The notes beneath the pieces were generated by a model. That model saw only the letters and a program-made list of their open reading frames with translations, ran no database searches and was not told the origin of the DNA. Position numbers and translations under genes: made by a program. Positions 33,321-42,992 of a stretch of 64,000 nt of DNA are shown here, one piece after another (the first letter of the stretch is position 1; every line of letters begins with the position of its first letter). The stretch comes from Thermofilum uzonense. GTDB lineage: Archaea > Thermoproteota > Thermoprotei > Thermofilales > Thermofilaceae. The stretch covers positions 1,547,989 through 1,611,988 of the forward strand of contig NZ_CP009961.1 of assembly GCF_000993805.1 (NCBI RefSeq), read 5' to 3'.

Positions 33321-34739
33321 TCAACGGAGTAATCTCACATTGCCGCGAAAACCCAAGCTGTCAAGAAAGGCTACCGTGAGAGCTGAGATTTCTCTGTCTA
33401 CCTGTTCTCTGAACCCCTTATCCTCTAAATATAATTCTACAATGGCATTCCTAAGATATCTCTCTCCATTCCTCCTAATGTTTAAAGCTAAAAACGAGTA
33501 GTAACGGAACACGGGGCTTTCAGAATCTCTTACATATCCGTTCAAGCTCTTTTTACGATGTTCCTCCAGCCTTTTCACCAGAACCTCGTCGTACAGCTCG
33601 CCCTTCCTCTTAACCTGATCCTCCAGAAGCTCTATTACCGCGTCATATATCTCTTCGTAAAGGCGTCTAACGCTTGGAATATCGCTCCTTGACATCAACT
33701 GCATTAGAAGCTCGAAGTATACGCCTGATATCTTGTACTTGAATAGCCCTCCTGCAGCCCTCCTTATTATATCGTGAACTCCTTTTCCCTTCATAGAGTA
33801 GGGTGAACTCCCGCTACCGCTATGGAAAGAGAGTAAAGATCCAAAAAAGGAAGCTACCTCGTGAAGTGTTTTGACACGCGAGTGTAATGTCTCAAGGTCT
33901 CCTGTAAAGTCCTCTCTTTTTTGAAACCCGACGTTAGGGGCTATAAAGTCTACAGGTATGCCTCTCGTCCTCAACTCGTTTAGCACGAAAAATAACTCAT
34001 GGGGGTCAGACGTAACCGGGGTCTCGTCAAAAGCTATTTCGATGCCGAAGGGCCAGGGAGTCATTTCCTTTATTATCCTGTAAATCCTTTCTGAGACATC
34101 GATGCTCCTCATAAGTTTTAGCGATAAGCGCATCACTTTTTCCTCGTCAAACCTTATCCTGGTTCCATTGACCACCACGTTTATGTCCTTGTAACGCTCT
34201 ATTAGGCTGGCTGGATAGAGGTCCTTGAACACTGTTCGTAGCTCATCCACAGCGATCTTCTCTGACGAGTAATCGATGAGGTCACAAGTGTCTATAGTAT
34301 AAAAGTAAATGTTTCTCGTCGACACAGCCTCCCTGATCTCGTCCTCAATGTATTTTAGAGCACTCCTCACCTCTTCCTCGCTAAGCACTCTGTGCGTGCC
34401 ACCACCTGAGATCCTCTTCACCGCCTCGCTCGAGACAGAAACCGACACATGGTCTGCCTCTACTTCCACGACAACGCCTTTTTCCTTAGCTTTCGCTACG
34501 GAGGCTTCTATGTAGTGCCTTATACTTGTACCTGTATGACCCCTTGTCAGCTCGAAGTCCCCTGGAGGAGCATTTATAACATATTCGGGCGCTGTTTCCC
34601 GATGGTAAGAAAGCATTACCCCTCCTGCGCTGTTGCCGGTCTTGAACCCACTCATTATTCCCTCGAGAAACACTTCGGGAAGTCGTACACCTACCGAGAG
34701 ATGAGGTAGTTTGCCCAGATACCTGGGTGTATCCAGCAT
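33321..34739 (-). CDS. Probable tagaturonate/fructuronate epimerase (UxaE-like)
   Basis: 472 residues. TIM-barrel-like features are IEIAFDETPVTSDPHELFFVLNELRTRGIPVDFIAPNVGFQKREDF, LLSFHSGSGSSPYS, and IDTCDLIDYS. They recall the UxaE family, which interconverts tagaturonate and fructuronate in hexuronate breakdown, with Glu, Asp and His around the DET...P and SFHSGSG motifs. No other uronate genes are adjacent. It precedes the valS 3' end on the same strand (46 bp). Family call from motif memory; a related sugar isomerase is possible. Confidence 0.55.
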   Translation of the reverse strand: MLDTPRYLGKLPHLSVGVRLPEVFLEGIMSGFKTGNSAGGVMLSYHRETAPEYVINAPPGDFELTRGHTGTSIRHYIEASVAKAKEKGVVVEVEADHVSVSVSSEAVKRISGGGTHRVLSEEEVRSALKYIEDEIREAVSTRNIYFYTIDTCDLIDYSSEKIAVDELRTVFKDLYPASLIERYKDINVVVNGTRIRFDEEKVMRLSLKLMRSIDVSERIYRIIKEMTPWPFGIEIAFDETPVTSDPHELFFVLNELRTRGIPVDFIAPNVGFQKREDFTGDLETLHSRVKTLHEVASFFGSLLSFHSGSGSSPYSMKGKGVHDIIRRAAGGLFKYKISGVYFELLMQLMSRSDIPSVRRLYEEIYDAVIELLEDQVKRKGELYDEVLVKRLEEHRKKSLNGYVRDSESPVFRYYSFLALNIRRNGERYLRNAIVELYLEDKGFREQVDREISALTVAFLDSLGFRGNVRLLR

Positions 34740-34785
34740 ATGTGTTAAGAGAAGGCTGGGACAGATTAATTTATTCCTCGCTAAG

Positions 34786-37215
34786 TCAGGGCTCTATGTC
34801 TATTGAAATATCTGGGAACTCAGGGACCTTGCGGCTCCCCGAGTTGTCGCGGTGTAATATGACATTCTCGGCCTTAAGGGTACCCTTCAAATCCTCTATA
34901 AATTCGCCAAGGATTTCAAAGTGTTTTTCAGAGTGGACGTGAATGGATTTCATCGGGGCTCCCAGGGATATACGAGCATCGTGTTTTGCCCTCCTAGCTT
35001 CCGCGATAGTGGCTATAATCATGGCACCTATCTGGGATTTTTTCTCGTCGAAGATCGGCTTCTCGGGCCATGGAGCGGTAGTTATACTAGCATGACCCTC
35101 CTTGGATCTAAATAGGACGTCAAATATCTCCTCGCTTATGTGAGGTGCGAAAACAGAGAGTATGTTTAGTGCCGAAAGGAGGACAATGTAGGAGGTATAC
35201 AAAGCTCCCCTATCACCCCTTGATAACCTGTATTTAATCGCTTCGAGGTAATGATCGCAGAACTCATGCCACATCGTCTCGACAACAACTTGGGAAGCCT
35301 TTTGGAAATCAAAGTTTTCAAGAGCCTCCCTGGCAGTTTCTACCATTTTAGCTGCTTCCCCGAGCATCCAGTGGTCAACGCTTCTTGTAAACGCCATGTC
35401 TTCGGCTTGAAGCATATAATTCGTTAGGTAATTGTAGAGCAACCTTGAAGCGTTCCACAGCTTGACGAGAAAGCGATGCGCATAGTCTACTCCTTCCCAG
35501 GAGAATCTTACATCCTGCCCAGTTGAAGCGGCCATAGCAACCCAAAGCCTAAAGCTGTCGGCGCCGTACTTTTCGAGAACATCACTGACCGCAACGTAGT
35601 TACCGTAACTCTTATGCATCATTCTACCGTCCGTTCCTCTAACCATACCGTTAATGAGGGCAGTCTTGAACTGAGGTTTCCCGAATAATGCAATTCCCCT
35701 CAATAGGAGATAATAGTCCCATGTTCTTATGATATCGTAACCGTTTGGCTGAAGATCCGAAGGAAATAAGCGAAGATCGAATTTATCAGGCCAACCAGCG
35801 TGAACAGCTGCAGTTATGCTGGAGTCCATCCACGTGTCCATGACGTCCTTTTCCCCAACAATATTTCTAGAACCGCATCTCGGACACTTTTCGACGGGGG
35901 GCTTGTCAAACCTGGGGTCTATCGGTAGGTGTTCCGGCTCGACCACCATCTCATAACCACAATCCTTGCAGTAGTAAACTGGTATCGGGGTTGCAAACAA
36001 CCTTTGACGTGAAATCACCCAGTCCCAGTCAAGGCTTAAGACCCATGATTCAAGCCTTTTATACATGTAGGGGGGCACCCACTGGATTCTTTTTGCCTCC
36101 TCGAGTACTGCGCTGTTTAACGCGGTGGACTTTACAAACCATTGTTTCTTCGGAATAATCTCCACGGGAGTATGGCAACGCCAGCACGTCCCGACCGTTG
36201 AGCGGGTGTTTTCGACCTTTACGAGGAGATTCTTCTCTTTCAATAGTTCAACGATTTTTTTACGTGCCTCCTCAATTGTGAGCCCCTTTAGAGGACCGGC
36301 ATTCTCATTCATCCTCCCGTTATCGGTAATAGAGATAATTACTGGAAGCGAATACTTGACCTGCCACTTGACATCTGTCTTGTCTCCATAGGTACACACC
36401 ATGACTGCACCTGTGCCAAAGCTGGGATCAACAGCGTCATCTGCTATTATGGGAACCTCACGTTCATATATGGGTACGATAGCGTGAAGTCCTACAATCT
36501 TCTCATAGCGTTGATCCTTTGGATTTACAGCAACCGCAACGCAGGAGGCCAGGAGCTCTGGACGCGTGGAGGCGATTACTAGATCCTCCCCGCTCTCCTT
36601 GACCTTGAACTTGAAATAATAGAGAGGCCTATTAGTCTCAACATACTCTACCTCCGCTTCAGCTATCGCGGTCTCACAGCGGGGACACCATATAACAGGG
36701 TGTTCTCCCCTATAGATCAATCCCTTCTTATACATCTCCACAAAGCTCAGCTGCGTCCTCCTCCAATAGTCGGGATCCATGGTCATATACTCCGTCGACC
36801 AATCGATACTCATTCCCAGGCCCTTCAGGGCCCGACGCATCGAGTCGATCCATTCCAGGGTATACTTCTTGCACAAAGCTATGAACTCCTGAGGCTCAAA
36901 CTCGCTCTTCCTCTTACCTGTGATCCTCTCGACACGAACCTCCGTGGGCAGACCATGACAATCCCACCCTTGCGGAAAGAAGACGTTGTACCCTTGTTTC
37001 CTCTTGTATCTGGCCACAAAATCGATGTAAGAGAAGTTCAACGCGTTACCAACGTGAAGCTCTCCGCTTGGGTAGGGGGGAGGCGTATCGATGCTATATG
37101 TGGGCCTAGTTCTATCCTCACGGTTGAACTTATAGATCCCTTTCTCCTCCCAATACCTCTGCCATTTACTCTCGACAGCCTTGAAGTCGTAGACTTTAGG
37201 GAGTCCACTACTCAT
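34786..37215 (-). CDS. valS: Valyl-tRNA synthetase
   Basis: 809 residues, a class I synthetase. The nucleotide site is PPPYPSGELHVGNALNFSYIDF (HIGH variant HVGN). Next come the editing domain (VIASTRPELLASCVAVAVNP and the FGTGAVMVCTYGDK segment), zinc-type CKDCGYEMVVEPEHLP and CPRCGSRNIV, and the KMSKS-like MMHKSYGNYV. The anticodon-binding domain follows (FDFQKASQVVVETMWHEFCDHYLEAIK). It charges tRNA-Val and edits threonine. The C-terminal coiled coil of bacterial ValRS is absent, as usual in archaea. Confidence 0.97.
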   Translation of the reverse strand: MSSGLPKVYDFKAVESKWQRYWEEKGIYKFNREDRTRPTYSIDTPPPYPSGELHVGNALNFSYIDFVARYKRKQGYNVFFPQGWDCHGLPTEVRVERITGKRKSEFEPQEFIALCKKYTLEWIDSMRRALKGLGMSIDWSTEYMTMDPDYWRRTQLSFVEMYKKGLIYRGEHPVIWCPRCETAIAEAEVEYVETNRPLYYFKFKVKESGEDLVIASTRPELLASCVAVAVNPKDQRYEKIVGLHAIVPIYEREVPIIADDAVDPSFGTGAVMVCTYGDKTDVKWQVKYSLPVIISITDNGRMNENAGPLKGLTIEEARKKIVELLKEKNLLVKVENTRSTVGTCWRCHTPVEIIPKKQWFVKSTALNSAVLEEAKRIQWVPPYMYKRLESWVLSLDWDWVISRQRLFATPIPVYYCKDCGYEMVVEPEHLPIDPRFDKPPVEKCPRCGSRNIVGEKDVMDTWMDSSITAAVHAGWPDKFDLRLFPSDLQPNGYDIIRTWDYYLLLRGIALFGKPQFKTALINGMVRGTDGRMMHKSYGNYVAVSDVLEKYGADSFRLWVAMAASTGQDVRFSWEGVDYAHRFLVKLWNASRLLYNYLTNYMLQAEDMAFTRSVDHWMLGEAAKMVETAREALENFDFQKASQVVVETMWHEFCDHYLEAIKYRLSRGDRGALYTSYIVLLSALNILSVFAPHISEEIFDVLFRSKEGHASITTAPWPEKPIFDEKKSQIGAMIIATIAEARRAKHDARISLGAPMKSIHVHSEKHFEILGEFIEDLKGTLKAENVILHRDNSGSRKVPEFPDISIDIEP

Positions 37216-37394
37216 AAAATCGTATCTTCAACTGGGAAGAGAATAAAAACCTTACCTCCTCTTTAGACCCGTCTCTCCAGAGAAAGTTTATCTTAGCACA
37301 TCTATTTCCTCCTCATCGATTCCAATACTCAACCGCGAATTCTTAGAATAAAAGAAGGAGAAGAATGTCTCAAGGTTTTATGCTCTCGATAAAT

Positions 37395-38180
37395 CTAGTA
37401 GTGCTCATGATGATGCTCATGATGGTGGTGGTGATGGTGGTGCTCGTGTTCTTCTACATCCACAACAGATTCTTCTGTCGTGATCCCAACTATAGCCTCA
37501 CGTAGCTCTGCAGGCAGCTCCACCTGGTAAGCCTCAAGTATCTTTGCGACAAAGTAGTGATCCGGGGCAGCTCCCTCGAATTCAACCCTGTCCACGCCGT
37601 TTACTTGTATTACATTTTTTGGCACCGCGTAGACACCGTACTGGTCTGCAAGCTCGCTGAACTCCAGCGCCTCAATCATATCGCCGTAGATATTCTTGTT
37701 TATCATGGCAAACCTATGAGAAGCCCTCACGGCCAACGGACAATAGGGGCAGGTTGGAGTTACAAAGATCATAATACGCGTAGGCTGCGTAACATATTTG
37801 TTGAGAAGCTCTGCTAGCTTCGGGTCAACCTCGGGTTGCCCAGTGGAAGCATCAATAATATCCTCTACAAAGGCGCCAAACTCATAGCCTGCTGGAATCC
37901 CAAAATACCGAACATTCCACTCGTCAACGCCATGAATCAGGATAGCCGGGAACATCGGGATGTTATACTTCTTAGCCTCAGGATCCATACTCGTATGCTT
38001 AACAATTCTAACTTTCCCGCCTGACGTCTTAGTGATAAGCTCCAGGATCTGCTCCGTATCCTCACAATACATACACTCTGCTTCAGGATCCCTAAAGTAC
38101 CTTATCGTCACAGGATTCCTCAACTGTGCAAACATCTTTGTGAGCTCTCCCACAAGCTCCTCATCGTATTCAACTGGCAT
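37395..38180 (-). CDS. Protein disulfide oxidoreductase (PDO, glutaredoxin-like) with poly-His tail
   Basis: 261 residues from the ATG at 38180; an in-frame TTG lies 6 bp upstream. Two tandem thioredoxin folds have active sites CMYC (residues 36-39) and CPYC (144-147), each with a cis-proline (NIPMFPAILIHG; VYAVPKNVIQ). This is the archaeal PDO, which forms cytosolic disulfides, common in hyperthermophiles. The last 17 residues contain 13 histidines interspersed with Glu (HEHHHHHHHHEHHHEHY), which is not part of the fold and should bind nickel, zinc or copper. The two CxxC sites and the tail make a metal or redox role likely. Confidence 0.93.
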   Translation of the reverse strand: MPVEYDEELVGELTKMFAQLRNPVTIRYFRDPEAECMYCEDTEQILELITKTSGGKVRIVKHTSMDPEAKKYNIPMFPAILIHGVDEWNVRYFGIPAGYEFGAFVEDIIDASTGQPEVDPKLAELLNKYVTQPTRIMIFVTPTCPYCPLAVRASHRFAMINKNIYGDMIEALEFSELADQYGVYAVPKNVIQVNGVDRVEFEGAAPDHYFVAKILEAYQVELPAELREAIVGITTEESVVDVEEHEHHHHHHHHEHHHEHY

Positions 38181-38557
38181 ATACAATCCGAAGCCAAATA
38201 ACCTCCCAATTTTTAAGTCTATCTACACCCTCCTTACCCCACAACCCCTCCAAGGAAACCAGGAACCCAACGTATTTCACATAGCACATGGAAACAATTT
38301 CCCTTATTGACACTCCACCAATTATATAAATATCCAAGTTCCAAAGTAAAAATAGAATGCCCTCCTACAATATGAGAAAATATCATAAATCGTATCAAAA
38401 AAATTGTATTTAAATATCAATTTTGAGATCATCTCCCATGCGTAAACGATAAAACTACATCTAGATAAATTTTTGATATTGGAATACAAAATCCTTTTAT
38501 AAAATTCCAAAATAAAAACAATTATAGTACACCCTATGCCAATATATCACGACCAAC
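38181..38557. other. AT-rich intergenic region, no gene seen
   Basis: About 375 bp between the PDO gene and a small open frame. Long A/T stretches and short imperfect repeats (for example GGAATACAAAATCC and TTATAAAATTCC near 38480-38510). TATA-like CAATATATC lies at about 38539-38548. I see no tRNA, sRNA boxes or open frame with a ribosome site. Confidence 0.55.
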
Positions 38558-38701
38558 ATGGACACCAAAATTAGACTGGTCCTAGAACAGCTAAAGAATC
38601 CAGCCATACTCATACCGCTGCTCATACTCTTGGTGAATGCGGCAATCGGGCTTGCGGATCCGAAAAGGGATCCTTATCCGACTCCATACGTATCTGGCTA
38701 A
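38558..38701 (+). CDS. Possible small membrane or secreted peptide (47 residues)
   Basis: ATG at 38558 to TAA at 38699-38701. It has a charged N-terminus (MDTKIRLVLEQLKNP), one hydrophobic helix (AILIPLLILLVNAAIGLA) and a short polar tail (DPKRDPYPTPYVSG). It looks like a signal-anchored peptide. A TATA-like element 12-20 bp upstream would make the transcript start near or after the ATG, which weakens the case. No family recognised. Confidence 0.35.
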   Translation: MDTKIRLVLEQLKNPAILIPLLILLVNAAIGLADPKRDPYPTPYVSG

Positions 38702-38741
38702 AGTTTAAATTATTGTTTTTCTTTTGATTTTTGAACGTTCT

Positions 38742-39743
38742 ATGAGGAGTAGAATTGACGTTAAAAAATTACTCTATGCTATACCACACTCTAGAACCCT
38801 CCGCGAATTAGCCAGGAACGCTGGAGTATCGCACACAGCTGTAAGACGCTTACTAAAAGAATTATCCACACAAGGAGTATTTAGAGTTATAACTGATGAC
38901 AGTTTTTGGGGTCTTACACGAGTTATAGTACTAGATCAAGAAGGGAGGGTACCTAGACATGTACCCTTCGGAACCACAGGTCTAAGAACCCTAATTTCAG
39001 AGCAAGGATCTGGCACGCTTATAATGAGTTATATTCCAAAGCGACTTGTCGACAAATACATGGAAACCTTAAGGGAAGAAGTTGATGTTTCTGAATGGTT
39101 CACTAGTAAAGAGTATATTGCATGGCTTCCTAATCCTGAACTTGAAGCTGTTACGCCTAAAGATTTTGAGAAACTCGTAGATAGATCAGCTGAATACGTG
39201 CCACCCAGGACAAGAGCGAAGCCCCTAAGCATGCCCGATGAATACGACCTTATACTATTATGGGGGAAACTCTTATATGGTCCCTTTACTAGACCCTCAG
39301 ATATTTTCTCTAAAATCAGAGGAGTCGAATCGCCATCAAAACAGGTGCTCAGCTATCACTACAGGGCACACTTCCAGCCGGGTTGGCGTTATACAACCTA
39401 CTTTAAGCTTGAAAGTACAATGGAGGCTCCATTCATTGTTTATTATCTAAAAGGTATCGAGTCAGAGAGAGTAGCAAAGGCATTAGCGTTACTTCCTGGA
39501 CATGGAATGTCTTTTATCGGCGAGAATCATGCAATATATATGGGTCAGCCTCTCTGCGGTTATCATCCCCTGTTCTTAGAGATACCGCAGACATATAACG
39601 TTGAGGCACCATATGGCATATCCTACATGAAGCTAGATCTATACACTGATGTTCCTAGACTCTGGGAAATGCTCGATCGGGACAAGAAGGAGTGGAAGTG
39701 GCCTGAACAAAAAATTCCAATCAAACTACAGGAGAAAACATGA
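38742..39743 (+). CDS. Helix-turn-helix transcriptional regulator of unknown type
   Basis: 333 residues from the ATG at 38742, with TATA-like TTTAAATTATT about 30-40 bp upstream; a TTG 18 bp upstream is less likely. An N-terminal winged helix-turn-helix (YAIPHSRTLRELARNAGVSH then TAVRRLLKELSTQGVFRVI, residues about 10-50) resembles Lrp/ArsR-type DNA-binding domains. The remaining 280 residues, with several Tyr/Pro-rich strand regions (HYRAHFQPGWRYTTYFKLES, PLCGYHPLFLEIPQTYN), are an effector or dimer domain I do not recognise. Ligand unknown. Confidence 0.65.
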   Translation: MRSRIDVKKLLYAIPHSRTLRELARNAGVSHTAVRRLLKELSTQGVFRVITDDSFWGLTRVIVLDQEGRVPRHVPFGTTGLRTLISEQGSGTLIMSYIPKRLVDKYMETLREEVDVSEWFTSKEYIAWLPNPELEAVTPKDFEKLVDRSAEYVPPRTRAKPLSMPDEYDLILLWGKLLYGPFTRPSDIFSKIRGVESPSKQVLSYHYRAHFQPGWRYTTYFKLESTMEAPFIVYYLKGIESERVAKALALLPGHGMSFIGENHAIYMGQPLCGYHPLFLEIPQTYNVEAPYGISYMKLDLYTDVPRLWEMLDRDKKEWKWPEQKIPIKLQEKT

Positions 39744-39779
39744 AAGATTTCTTTCCCCAAATTCCAGACATGTATACAA

Positions 39780-40490
39780 TTATACGATTACGGAAACTTT
39801 TTCGGGATATCCTATTAACACCTTTGAGGGTCTCTTGAGCGCGAATACCCCGTTTGAAACTACTCCGGGAATCGTCATCAGCTCTTTTTCCAATGTTTCC
39901 GGGTTTTCAACCTCCCGGAACACCGCGTCGATTATGAAGTTGCCGTTGTCAGTGATTATTGGTCCCAGCTTCCCACTACCTGAGATCCTGATGGAGGCCT
40001 GGATGACGCCTGGCATGGACTTTAGAGCCGATACCACTTTTTGGGCGGCGAAGGGGTGGGCTTCAACGGGTATTGGGATGCCTGTAGGCCTTTCTCTTAG
40101 CTTTTTCCAGTCTGCTATGATTATGTACTCCCTGGAGAAGTAGTCCACTATCTTTTCCCGGAAAAGAGCGCCTCCAAGACCCTTCACCACCCATTTATCA
40201 GGGAACACGTAGTCCGCCCCGTCGAATGCTATCTCGGGTGACTCGTCTAGCAAAGGTCTCTCTGTTAATCCCAGCTTCGACGCCGTTAAACTCGTGTCGT
40301 AAGAGGTTGCAACGAAGTATATCTCGAGCCTTTCTCTTCTAACCTTCTCCGCAAGCTTCTCGATAAAGAGCCTGAGCGTTGTGCCGCTGCCAAGCCCTAT
40401 CAGCATCCCGTCCTTGACGAGTTTTAACGCCTCTTCTACTGCCCTAAGACGAGCCTCTGCTACATCTGCCTCAACTGTTTGAGTGCCCAC
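39780..40490 (-). CDS. rpiA: Ribose-5-phosphate isomerase A
   Basis: 236 residues from a GTG at 40490. Signatures are IGLGSGTTLRLFIEKLAEKV, SYDTSLTASKLGL, IAFDGADYVFPDKWVVKGLGGALFREKIVDY and IIADWKKLRERPTGIPIPVEAHPFA. It interconverts ribose-5-phosphate and ribulose-5-phosphate; archaea use the ribulose monophosphate route to pentoses. Together with prs (47.6 kb) it can feed PRPP synthesis. Convergent with the HTH regulator upstream. Confidence 0.95.
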   Translation of the reverse strand: MGTQTVEADVAEARLRAVEEALKLVKDGMLIGLGSGTTLRLFIEKLAEKVRRERLEIYFVATSYDTSLTASKLGLTERPLLDESPEIAFDGADYVFPDKWVVKGLGGALFREKIVDYFSREYIIIADWKKLRERPTGIPIPVEAHPFAAQKVVSALKSMPGVIQASIRISGSGKLGPIITDNGNFIIDAVFREVENPETLEKELMTIPGVVSNGVFALKRPSKVLIGYPEKVSVIV

Positions 40491-40566
40491 AAATAATAGG
40501 GTATTGGCCGTTTTTCTTAAACGTTTTTTAAATATGGTCAGTTGGAATAGGTATACCCTGGGGAAT

Positions 40567-40851
40567 ATGGAGAATCTACCTAACTGGCCCCTGATGGAGG
40601 AGGAAATACTTATTGTCGAGGACGAGAAAAATGTCTACTTTAACTTCCCGTATTCTCTCTATAAGAAGGGTATTGAGAAAGAAATCTCGAGGCTCCCAGT
40701 CACGGTAACGATCAGCGAGGACTCCCTTGGCGGGAAAAGAGCTCTAGTCGTTATGGAGAAGCATCTTGGAGCCGAGGTCAAGGCCTGGCTCTCAGTAAAG
40801 CTTCCCTCACTGAATAAAAAATACTTTATAACAGAGCTTGAAATAATATGA
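40567..40851 (+). CDS. Hypothetical 94-residue protein
   Basis: The start at 40567 is chosen because GGGGAAT precedes the ATG and a TATA-like TTTTTTAAATA lies about 35-45 bp upstream; the frame is open further, to 40483. It is beta-rich (EEEILIVEDEKNVYFNFP, LPVTVTISEDSLGGKRALVVME) with no metal or membrane motif. The stop overlaps the SPOUT gene start by 4 nt (ATGA), so the two are translationally coupled. Function unknown; the coupling suggests a partner of the methyltransferase. Confidence 0.6.
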   Translation: MENLPNWPLMEEEILIVEDEKNVYFNFPYSLYKKGIEKEISRLPVTVTISEDSLGGKRALVVMEKHLGAEVKAWLSVKLPSLNKKYFITELEII

Positions 40852-41558
40852 ATGCTCCAGATGACGAGCCTTGTAAGGGCGGACTAGTGAAGAGTCGAAC
40901 CCCGCTGATGGTGTATGCGTCCCCCATCTTTACGGTTGAGGTTGTAGAGCCATTCATAAGCAAGTGGATGTTCATAGAGCTTTCACACGCGTCCAAGATA
41001 GTTGGGCGCGAGAGCCTATGGGTCTTTAACGTAAAGAAGGAGTGTGAGAGGGAGAAGCTTTTCTCCATTGCCTCACGTGTTGAGAGCCAGAGTTTCTTAG
41101 ACAAGCTTGAAGAGCTAAAGAGGGACTTTAATATTATCATACTTGATCCTTCAGGAACAGAAGAGCTTAGACCCACTGACTTTTCTTCGAATACCATCAT
41201 AGTCGTAGGAGGCATTATGGGGGATCATCCCCCACGGGGACGTACAAGAAAGGAGATTTCGGAAAGAGCGAGTGGTGGGGTACTGTTCAGGAACATAGGT
41301 AGCGGTCAGTATACAATAGACGGAGCGATATATATGGCTAGAATGGTATCGCTTGGGAGACCCTTAAATTCAATTCCGGTACAGGTGGGCTTAACTCTCA
41401 AGAAAAGACACTTCGAAGTTTACCTGCCATACGCCTATCCCGTTGAAAACGGCAAGGTGGTTATATCCCAGGAAGAGATTCACTACATCCTACACGAACT
41501 TGAAGAAGACGAGGCGAGGGCTCTTGGGGAGGGCAAACACCCATCTATCTGTGACTAA
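40848..41558 (+). CDS. SPOUT-superfamily methyltransferase, SFM1/DUF431-like
   Basis: 236 residues. The C-terminal half carries IIVVGGIMGDHPPRGRTRKEIS then LFRNIGSGQYTIDGAIYMAR, the S-adenosylmethionine knot motifs of the DUF431 family. Yeast Sfm1, a member, methylates an arginine of ribosomal protein S3; archaeal members are uncharacterised. The protein starts within the stop of the preceding gene (ATGA overlap). A large N-terminal extension (about 20 residues) is unordered. Substrate could be protein or RNA. Confidence 0.72.
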   Translation: MNAPDDEPCKGGLVKSRTPLMVYASPIFTVEVVEPFISKWMFIELSHASKIVGRESLWVFNVKKECEREKLFSIASRVESQSFLDKLEELKRDFNIIILDPSGTEELRPTDFSSNTIIVVGGIMGDHPPRGRTRKEISERASGGVLFRNIGSGQYTIDGAIYMARMVSLGRPLNSIPVQVGLTLKKRHFEVYLPYAYPVENGKVVISQEEIHYILHELEEDEARALGEGKHPSICD

Positions 41559-41565
41559 TCGTTCT

Positions 41566-42954
41566 CTAGACTTGCACGCGTTCCACGCTGATTAGGTCCG
41601 TTGACCCTCTTCTACGCCCAGCCGTGAAGACTACTATATCGCCTACGGATACGAACCCCATCTTCACGGCTTTGTCGAGTAACTCTGAGAAAAGAGATGG
41701 CGAGTGCTTGTTTAGGGAGGGCTCGTATACAGCTCTCACACCCTTTAATAAGTTGATATATCTTGCAGTGGGAGGCCAGTTTGTGTAGACTATCATCTCA
41801 GCGGAAGGCCTGAACTTTGCCAGTCTTCTAGCCGTGTTACCTCTCTCTGAAAAAGCGAGGATTTTGCCTCCAATGATATTGGAGAGCAGAGCCACTCCCT
41901 TAGCTATAGCTTCAAAGTGGTCTTGAGGCTCATAGTCTGCTAACTGTCCTTTTTCGAGTTTTTCCGCCTCCACGATAATCCTCTTAAGCCAGGACACTGC
42001 CACGACAGGGTACTTGCCCGCTGCCGTTTCCCCGGCGAGCATCAAGGCATCTGCATCCATCTTCACCGCTGTTATCACGTCCACCACCTCCGAGCGTGTG
42101 GGAACAGGGTTGTTTATCATAGACTCGAGTAACTGGGTTGCCACAATGCTTGGTTTTCCCTTAAGTCGGGCTTTCCGCAGGATATCTTCCTGTACCCGAT
42201 ATATTTCTTCTAAGTTGTAGAAGTTTGCAAGGTCGCCCCGCGCGACTAAGACCATATCGCTATGCTCGAGAATGGGCTCTAGGTTTTCAACTGAACTCCT
42301 AGTTTCTATCTTCGCGATTATTTTCACGTCCTCCGCTTTTAGATCGTATAATAATTCTCGTAACCTCCTTATGTCTCCCTCGTGACGTACGAAGCTCAAG
42401 GCTATGGCGTCGAACCCGTTTTCCACAGCAAACTTGACGTCACCGACGTCTTTCTCCGTCAATGATGGGAGTGGATACTCCTTGCCTTTAATGGTAATGG
42501 TCTTCTTGGGCTTCAACTCACCCTCAAGTAGAGATTCTGCCTGAATCTTTTCACCGTCATTAAAAAGCACCTGGAAAGCAAGCCTGCCACCTTCAACGTA
42601 TAGGAGATCCCCTTGTGAGGCTAATTCGAATAGTGTCCTGAGAGGGATAGGGATTCCTTCTGAGGATCTCTCTCCCTGTACAAAAGTGACCTTGTCTCCC
42701 GGATGAACCTGGATCGGGTCGAAGCCTCCAAGTCGAACGACGGGTCCCTGAAGATCCGCTATCAGCGTTACGGGTCTCTGCGGGGTCTCAAGACTTCTAA
42801 GTTTCGCCGCTATACCCCGAAATACCTCGTAATCCGCATGCGAAAAATTGAAACGGAACCCCTCAACTCCCTCTAGAAATAGCCTTTTTAGGATATCCTC
42901 TGACCAGGATGACGGACCGATGGTTGCAATGATTTTGGTTTTACGACCAGTCAT
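41566..42954 (-). CDS. pyk: Pyruvate kinase
   Basis: 462 residues. It turns phosphoenolpyruvate and ADP into pyruvate and ATP. TKIIATIGPSSWSEDILKRL, FRFNFSHADYE, VTLIADLQGPVVRLG, VKIIAKIETRSSVENL, LVARGDLAN and MINNPVPTRSEVVDV follow the family order; residues for potassium, magnesium and substrate are present. The catalytic loop reads ARGDLAN instead of the more common ARGDLG. The C-terminal allosteric domain is short and lacks the fructose-1,6-bisphosphate loop, as usual for archaea. It converges on the SPOUT gene with 7 bp between stops. Confidence 0.95.
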   Translation of the reverse strand: MTGRKTKIIATIGPSSWSEDILKRLFLEGVEGFRFNFSHADYEVFRGIAAKLRSLETPQRPVTLIADLQGPVVRLGGFDPIQVHPGDKVTFVQGERSSEGIPIPLRTLFELASQGDLLYVEGGRLAFQVLFNDGEKIQAESLLEGELKPKKTITIKGKEYPLPSLTEKDVGDVKFAVENGFDAIALSFVRHEGDIRRLRELLYDLKAEDVKIIAKIETRSSVENLEPILEHSDMVLVARGDLANFYNLEEIYRVQEDILRKARLKGKPSIVATQLLESMINNPVPTRSEVVDVITAVKMDADALMLAGETAAGKYPVVAVSWLKRIIVEAEKLEKGQLADYEPQDHFEAIAKGVALLSNIIGGKILAFSERGNTARRLAKFRPSAEMIVYTNWPPTARYINLLKGVRAVYEPSLNKHSPSLFSELLDKAVKMGFVSVGDIVVFTAGRRRGSTDLISVERVQV

Positions 42955-42992
42955 ACATGCACAAAGACAAGATAAGAGTCTCGTTTTAATAC

